DNA from: Micromonospora chersina
GTDB lineage: Bacteria; Actinomycetota; Actinomycetes; Mycobacteriales; Micromonosporaceae
Length of the DNA: 64,000 nucleotides
NCBI RefSeq assembly: GCF_900091475.1
Contig: NZ_FMIB01000002.1
Coordinates: forward strand, 1,922,001 to 1,986,000
Direction of reading: 5' to 3'
In this document: positions 59,376-64,000 of the stretch, in pieces
Numbering within the stretch: the stretch's first letter is position 1
How the letters are laid out: the number at the start of each line of letters is the position of its first letter
Notes under the pieces: model-generated
What the model was told of the DNA's origin: nothing
Databases searched by the model: none
What the model saw: the letters and a program-made list of their open reading frames with translations, nothing else
Position numbers and translations under genes: made by a program

Positions 59376-61514
59376 ATGCCAGGCACCGTCGGGCGGGTCC
59401 CCTCGCCATCAGCCCCCACCCCGGGAGCGCCCGCCGGACCGGACGCCACCGGGTCCGCGGCCGCCGCCGTCCTGGCCCACCCGTGGGCCGACACGCCGCT
59501 CGGCGCGCCCGAGGGTTGGGACCCGGCGGTCCGCGCCGTTGTCGACCTCGTGCTGGCCTCGCCGGTGCCGATGGCCCTGCTCTACGGCGAGGACCTGGTC
59601 CTGCTCTACAACGACGGCTACGCGGAGCTGATCGGCGAACGGCACCCGGCGGCGCTAGGCCGGCCGGCGGCCGAGGTGTTCGCCGACATCTGGCACGACC
59701 CCGCCGCCGGCGACGTGGTCACGCGGGTCTACCGGCGGGGCGAGCCCTACCTGGAGCGGGAGGCGGTGCTGCCGGTCGACCGGCACGGCCCCGGTCCCGC
59801 CGAGCCGGCGGTGTTCACCCGCGGCTACTCCCCCGTCCGCGACTCCGCCGGCCGGATCATCGGCGTGCTCACCGTGGCCGCACAGACCACCCAGGTCACC
59901 CAGCAGTTGCAGAGCCTCAGCGACTTCGCGGCCGCGCTCTCCGGCACGCTCACCCTGGACGACGTCGCCCGGGTCACCCTGCGCTACTGCCTGCACTCCT
60001 TCGACGGCGACCGGGTCTCGTTCGTTGTCGACGAGGGCTCCGCCTGGCGGATGGTCCGGCGGGTCCGGGGCGAGTTGTTGGACGAGGCCGACGAGCGGCT
60101 GCCCCCGCTGTGGCGGCGGATGCCCTCCGACTCGACGATCCCGATCGTGGTGACCGCACGCAGCGGCGTGCCGTCCTTCGTCGCCGACGGCCAACCGCTG
60201 CGGGACACCGCGGCGGACCGGCACGACCAGAAGGTCCGGGCGCTCGCCTCGCTGCCGCTGCGCTCGACGGTGATCCGGGGCGCGCTGACCGTCGGCTACC
60301 AGGCCGCGCACCCCTGGTCGCCCGCGGAACGGGCCCTGCTCGCCGCCTCGGCGGAGCTGGTCGGCCAGGCCGCCGAGCGGGCCCGCCGCTTCGAGACCCA
60401 GCACGGCACCGCCCAGCTGCTGCAACGCAGCATGCTGCCGGAGCAGCTGCCCGACCTGCCGCGCCTGCGGATCGCCGCCCGGTACGAGCCCGGCGTCGAC
60501 GGCAACGCCGCCGGCGGCGACTTCTACGACGCGTTCGTGCTGCCCACCGGCGCGCTCGGCGTGGTGCTCGGCGACGTGGCCGGGCACGACGTGCAGGCCG
60601 CCGCCCGGATGGGCCAGGTACGCGCCGCGCTGCGCGCGCTGGCCCTCTCCGATCCCCGCCCGGACGCGGTGCTCGGCGGCCTGGACCGGCTGGTGGCCAG
60701 CCTGGGCACCGAGGGCGGCACCCACGAGCTCTTCGTGACCGTGGTGTTCGGGGTTATCGAGGCCGACCGGGAGCGGATCACCCTGGCCAGCGCCGGCCAT
60801 CCGGCGCCGCTGATCCGGCGCTGCCCGGCGGAGGGCGAGCCGGTGGCCGAGTACGTCGAGGTGCCGCCCGGACCGCCGCTGGGCCTGGGCTGCCACCCGC
60901 GCACGGTCACCGTGCCGTTCCGCCCCGGCGACACCCTGCTGCTGTTCAGCGACGGGGTGGTGGAGCGGCGCTGGCAGGACCTGGGCGCGGGCCTGGCGGG
61001 CCTGGGGGCGGCGGTGGCCGCGGCAAGCAGCGGCGACCCGCGGGCGCTCTGCGCGGTGGCGAGCGCCGCCGTGCCGGGCGCCACCGAGGACGACGTGGCC
61101 GTGCTGGCCGTCGAGCACGCGGTCAAGCCGAGCCGGTCGGCCAGCATGGAGGTGCCGGCCGAGCCGACCGCGCCGAGCCGGGTCCGGCACTGGCTGACCG
61201 CCCAGCTCACCGACTGGCAGGTGCCTGAGGCGGTGGTCGGGGCGGCGGTGCTCTGCACCAGCGAGCTGACCACGAACGCCCTGCTGCACGCGGGCACCGC
61301 CGCCCGGGTGGAGATCGACCTGAGCGCGGAGCGGCTGCTGGTGTCGGTCGCCGACTCCGGGACCCGCGGGCAGGTGACCCGGACGCAGACCGACACGCTG
61401 AGCAGCCGAGGGCGCGGGCTGGGGCTCATCGAGGAGTTGAGCGACGCCTGGGGCACCGACCCCACCGTGCGGGGGTCGACGGTCTGGTTCGAAATCCTCA
61501 TCCCCACCGGGTGA
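59376..61514 (+). CDS. PAS-GAF-SpoIIE phosphatase with C-terminal HATPase domain
   Basis: The 712-residue regulator has, in order, a PAS-like sensor (LYGEDLVLLYNDGYAELIGE, 75-95), a GAF domain (about 190-335), a PP2C/SpoIIE phosphatase (ARYEPGVDGNAAGGDFYDAF with the metal Asp, LGDVAGHDVQAA, LLLFSDGVVE) and an RsbW-like HATPase (TSELTTNALLHAG, RGLGLIEEL). SpoIIE phosphatases dephosphorylate anti-anti-sigma factors, and the HATPase can phosphorylate them. It could set the state of a stress sigma factor. No SigB-like promoter was seen before it. Confidence 0.94.
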   Translation: MPGTVGRVPSPSAPTPGAPAGPDATGSAAAAVLAHPWADTPLGAPEGWDPAVRAVVDLVLASPVPMALLYGEDLVLLYNDGYAELIGERHPAALGRPAAEVFADIWHDPAAGDVVTRVYRRGEPYLEREAVLPVDRHGPGPAEPAVFTRGYSPVRDSAGRIIGVLTVAAQTTQVTQQLQSLSDFAAALSGTLTLDDVARVTLRYCLHSFDGDRVSFVVDEGSAWRMVRRVRGELLDEADERLPPLWRRMPSDSTIPIVVTARSGVPSFVADGQPLRDTAADRHDQKVRALASLPLRSTVIRGALTVGYQAAHPWSPAERALLAASAELVGQAAERARRFETQHGTAQLLQRSMLPEQLPDLPRLRIAARYEPGVDGNAAGGDFYDAFVLPTGALGVVLGDVAGHDVQAAARMGQVRAALRALALSDPRPDAVLGGLDRLVASLGTEGGTHELFVTVVFGVIEADRERITLASAGHPAPLIRRCPAEGEPVAEYVEVPPGPPLGLGCHPRTVTVPFRPGDTLLLFSDGVVERRWQDLGAGLAGLGAAVAAASSGDPRALCAVASAAVPGATEDDVAVLAVEHAVKPSRSASMEVPAEPTAPSRVRHWLTAQLTDWQVPEAVVGAAVLCTSELTTNALLHAGTAARVEIDLSAERLLVSVADSGTRGQVTRTQTDTLSSRGRGLGLIEELSDAWGTDPTVRGSTVWFEILIPTG

Positions 61515-61555
61515 GTCGCGCGTCGGCGCGGACCCGGGCGGGTAGAAGGGGAGCC

Positions 61556-62317
61556 ATGCCTGACGACAACCGCTGCGGCGTCCTCTTCGACGTGGACGGC
61601 ACCCTGGTCGACACCACGTACCTGCACACGGTGAGCTGGTGGGAGGCGCTCCGCCAGGGCGATCACCGGGTGCCGATGGCACGGATCCACCGGGCGATCG
61701 GAATGGGTTCGGACAAGCTCCTCGACCACCTCCTCGGCGCGGAGCGGGACCGGGACGCGGACGGCAAGCTGCGCGACACGCACGACGCGCTGTACGCCGA
61801 GTACTGGGAGCGGCTGGCGCCGCTGCCCCGGGCCGTGGACCTGCTGCGCGCCTGCGCCGCCCGGGGGCTCCGAGTGGTGCTGGCCACCTCGGCGGCCGAG
61901 CACGAGGTGGCCGCCCTGCGGGCCGCCCTCGACGCGGACGACGTGATCGACACGGTGACCTCCTCGGCGGACGCGGCGGAGAGCAAGCCGGCGCCGGACA
62001 TCCTGGAGGCGGCGCTGGCCCAGTCGGGGCTGGCCGCGGAGCGGGTGGTGTTCGTCGGCGACTCGGTCTGGGACGTGGCCGCCGCCGGCAAGCTGGACGT
62101 TCCCTGCATCGGTCTCACCTGCGGCGGCACCAGCCGCGGCGAGCTGGCGGGCTCGGGCGCGGTGGCGGTCTACGACGACCCGGCCACCCTGCTGGACGGG
62201 CTCGCCGACAGCGCGATCGCCGCCCTCACCGACCCGACGAGGTCGGTTCGCGCCCCGCGCCGGGCCGGCGACACGGTGACCGGTCCCACCGGGGAGAAGA
62301 CGGACACCGAGGCATAG
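61556..62317 (+). CDS. HAD-superfamily hydrolase
   Basis: About 253 residues from ATG 61556 (SD AAGGGGAGCC). Motif I GVLFDVDGTLVDT, motif II VVLATSAAEHEV, motif III Lys in ESKPAPDILEAAL and motif IV VVFVGDSVWDVAAA. A helical cap lies between motifs I and II, so it is a phosphoglycolate-phosphatase-like phosphatase/phosphoglucomutase. The polar tail is unusual. Substrate unknown. Between the phosphatase and a cation antiporter. Confidence 0.92.
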   Translation: MPDDNRCGVLFDVDGTLVDTTYLHTVSWWEALRQGDHRVPMARIHRAIGMGSDKLLDHLLGAERDRDADGKLRDTHDALYAEYWERLAPLPRAVDLLRACAARGLRVVLATSAAEHEVAALRAALDADDVIDTVTSSADAAESKPAPDILEAALAQSGLAAERVVFVGDSVWDVAAAGKLDVPCIGLTCGGTSRGELAGSGAVAVYDDPATLLDGLADSAIAALTDPTRSVRAPRRAGDTVTGPTGEKTDTEA

Positions 62318-62382
62318 CGCGCCTCCCCACGGGGCACAGGTGACCACCTGCCCGAGCCGCGGGCGGCGCGAAGGGTGGTGCT

Positions 62383-63678
62383 GTGGAACCGGTCGATGTC
62401 GCGTTCGCGCTGGTGGGCGTCGGTGCGCTGCTGGCGGGGATCCTGCCCCGGCTGCTGGAACGCCGGCCGCTGTCGATGCCGATCGCGTTCCTCGGCCTCG
62501 GCATGCTTGTCTTCCTGCTGCCCACCGGGCTGCCCACCCCGGACCCGCTGCGCTGGCCGGAGCTGGCCACCCATCTCACCGAGATCGGCGTGATCGTCGC
62601 GCTGATGGGCGCCGGCCTCAAGATCGACCGGCCGTTGAGCTGGGCCCGCTGGTCGTCGACCTGGCGGCTGCTGGCCGTCGCCATGCCGCTGTGCATCGCC
62701 GCGGTGGCGCTGCTCGGCTGGTGGTGGGCCGGCCTGGTGCCGGCCGCCGCGCTGCTGCTGGGCGCCGCGCTCGCGCCGACGGACCCGGTGCTCGCCTCCG
62801 ACGTGCAGGTGGGCGAGCCGACCGACGTGGAGGACTCGGAGGACGAGGTGCGCTTCGCGCTCACCTCCGAGGCCGGGCTGAACGACGGCCTGGCCTTCCC
62901 CTTCGTGTACGCGGCCATCGCGATCGCCACCACCAGCCTCGCCCCGGCGGACTGGCTGGCCCACTGGCTCGCCGTCGACGTGCTCTACAAGCTCGCCGTC
63001 GGGGTGGGCGGTGGGCTGCTCGTCGGCTGGCTGCTCGGCAAGCTGTTCTTCCGGGCCCCGAGCGAGCTGCGGCTGGCCCGGCACTCCGAGGGCTTCCTGG
63101 CCCTCGCCGCGACCTTCCTGGCGTACGGGCTGGTCGAGGTGGTCGGCGGCTACGGCTTCCTGGCCGTGTTCGTGGCCGCCCGGGCGATCCGGGCCGCCGA
63201 GCGCACCCACGAGTTCCACTCCGTGCTGCACGACTTCGCCGAGCAGGTGGAGCGGCTGCTCACCGTGCTGTTGCTGCTGCTCTTCGGCGGCGCGGTGATC
63301 GGCGGCCTGCTCGCCCCGCTGACCTGGCCGGCGGCCCTCGTCGGGCTCGCCCTGGTCTTCGTGATCCGGCCGCTGGCCGGCTGGCTGTCGCTGCGCGGCG
63401 CGCCGGGCCGCCCGGCCGAGCACTGGGTGATCTCGCTGTTCGGCATCCGCGGCGTCGGCTCCTTCTACTACCTGGCGTACGCCACCAGCAAGACGGAGTT
63501 CCCCCAGGCGGATCTGGTCTGGGCCACGGTCGGCCTGGTCGTGGTGGTCTCGGTGGTGGTGCACGGGATCGCGGCCACGCCGGTCATGCAGCTGCTGGAC
63601 CGGGCGGGCGAGCGGACCCGGGACGCCTCAGAGCGTGGCCGGGCGGACGAACCCGCCCTGGACGGCGTCCGGGGCTGA
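62383..63678 (+). CDS. Cation:proton antiporter (CPA1-type)
   Basis: The 431-residue protein from GTG 62383 has about twelve hydrophobic segments with the Na+/H+ exchanger elements GAALAPTDPVLASDVQ (the TDP of the transport site), LTSEAGLNDGLAFPFVY and a late SLFGIRGVGSFYYLAYA. Expected to exchange Na+ or K+ for protons, in pH or salt stress. A polar C-terminal tail follows. Its 3' end overlaps the convergent HATPase gene by 51 bases. Fits the stress theme of the neighbourhood. Confidence 0.92.
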   Translation: MEPVDVAFALVGVGALLAGILPRLLERRPLSMPIAFLGLGMLVFLLPTGLPTPDPLRWPELATHLTEIGVIVALMGAGLKIDRPLSWARWSSTWRLLAVAMPLCIAAVALLGWWWAGLVPAAALLLGAALAPTDPVLASDVQVGEPTDVEDSEDEVRFALTSEAGLNDGLAFPFVYAAIAIATTSLAPADWLAHWLAVDVLYKLAVGVGGGLLVGWLLGKLFFRAPSELRLARHSEGFLALAATFLAYGLVEVVGGYGFLAVFVAARAIRAAERTHEFHSVLHDFAEQVERLLTVLLLLLFGGAVIGGLLAPLTWPAALVGLALVFVIRPLAGWLSLRGAPGRPAEHWVISLFGIRGVGSFYYLAYATSKTEFPQADLVWATVGLVVVVSVVVHGIAATPVMQLLDRAGERTRDASERGRADEPALDGVRG

Positions 63679-64000
63679 CCGCGGCGCCGGCACCCGGGCG
63701 ACCGGCAGCTCCAGGCGCAGCCGCACGGTGGTCACCCCGGCGGCGACGTGCACGTCCACGAGGTCGCAGAGCCGGTGCACCAGCAGCAACCCGCGGCCGC
63801 GCACGCTGCCCACCGGCGGCGGGATCCGGCCGGCCAGCGGGTCGGCCAGCTCACCGGGGCCGCTCACCTCGCAGACCAGCTCGCCCGCGGCCACCCAGCA
63901 CCGCGCGACGGCCGGTCCGGTGCCGTGGCTGAGCGCGTTGGAGGCCAGCTCGGTGACGGCGATCCGCAGGTCGTCGACCCGTTCCTCGGCGAGGCCGGCG
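63628..64000 (-). CDS. RsbW-like HATPase (anti-sigma type), 5' end beyond the window
   Basis: A partial frame runs off the right edge and stops at 63628. Visible pieces are EERVDDLRIAVTELASNALSHG (N-box; split) and GRGLLLVHRLCDLVDV (G-box), the ATP-binding sites of RsbW/SpoIIAB serine kinases. These phosphorylate anti-anti-sigma factors or bind sigma factors. The N-terminus is missing, so extra domains may exist. It is convergent with the antiporter and near the SpoIIE-type phosphatase. Confidence 0.88.
   Translation of the reverse strand, partial: AGLAEERVDDLRIAVTELASNALSHGTGPAVARCWVAAGELVCEVSGPGELADPLAGRIPPPVGSVRGRGLLLVHRLCDLVDVHVAAGVTTVRLRLELPVARVPAPRSAPDAVQGGFVRPATL

Noticed and set aside
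1..64000. CRISPR arrays, tRNA or rRNA genes and insertion sequences
   Set aside because: No regularly spaced repeat with unique spacers, no cloverleaf-like or rRNA stretch and no transposase frame was recognised. A covariance-model scan would be needed to exclude small RNAs.

Overview
The window is very GC-rich (roughly 73% by eye), with many GTG starts and tightly overlapping genes. Its core genes are typical of a high-GC Gram-positive actinobacterium: phosphatidylinositol mannoside synthesis, PdxS/PdxT, F420-type oxidoreductases and SpoIIE/HATPase partner-switch proteins. Gene content and intergenic repeat style point to the Micromonosporaceae (Micromonospora-like). It reads as ordinary chromosome. 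No rRNA, tRNA, CRISPR array, transposase or prophage module was found.

Layout. 1-2.8 kb: an edge-truncated Ser/Thr kinase, a secreted repeat protein and a small hypothetical. 2.9-16.1 kb: a block on the minus strand (thrS, a HIT protein, pgsA-patA-pimA, a small membrane protein, pdxS, pdxT, yebC). Its order matches the mycobacterial Rv2614c-Rv2603c region. It is interrupted by a plus-strand EF-G-like GTPase, an aldo/keto reductase and a stand-alone maltokinase-cap-like protein. 16.3-24.3 kb: a YcnI-like secreted protein, an ADP-ribosylglycohydrolase, an OmpR/HisKA two-component pair, an adenosine-deaminase-family enzyme with a methyltransferase, an aldo/keto reductase and a cold-shock protein. 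24.6-28.5 kb: small envelope proteins (DUF4235, DUF3618, Holin-X), an MscS channel, a DUF1206 protein and a lipoprotein. 28.5-38 kb: a PLP enzyme, a GNAT, a GH3 hexosaminidase, an F420-type oxidoreductase, a methyltransferase/TetR pair with a palindromic operator, RecQ and an AraC regulator.

38.1-46.8 kb is the most striking region. It is one minus-strand operon in which every gene overlaps the next: a GmhB-type phosphatase fused to a GT9 glycosyltransferase, two further glycosyltransferases, GmhA, a bifunctional HldE, an SDR, a second GT9 and a DNA topoisomerase IB. It encodes a nearly complete ADP-heptose pathway plus at least four sugar transferases in an organism that should have no LPS. 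The usual HldD epimerase is not visible.

46.9-64 kb holds an SRPBCC-SDR pair, a polyprenol-phosphate mannose synthase and a set of stress- and envelope-type genes: FAD oxidoreductase, aldehyde dehydrogenase, ChaB-like, BrkB, DUF2795, a second SRPBCC protein and a TM-helix channel. Several carry upstream sites of the form GTTT-N15/16-GGGnA, the pattern known for SigB/SigF-family stress sigma factors, including divergent pairs. A PAS/GAF-SpoIIE-HATPase phosphatase and, at the right edge, an RsbW-like HATPase lie next to them. These are the kinds of regulators that control such sigma factors. I infer a local general-stress regulon. The sigma factor itself is not in the window.
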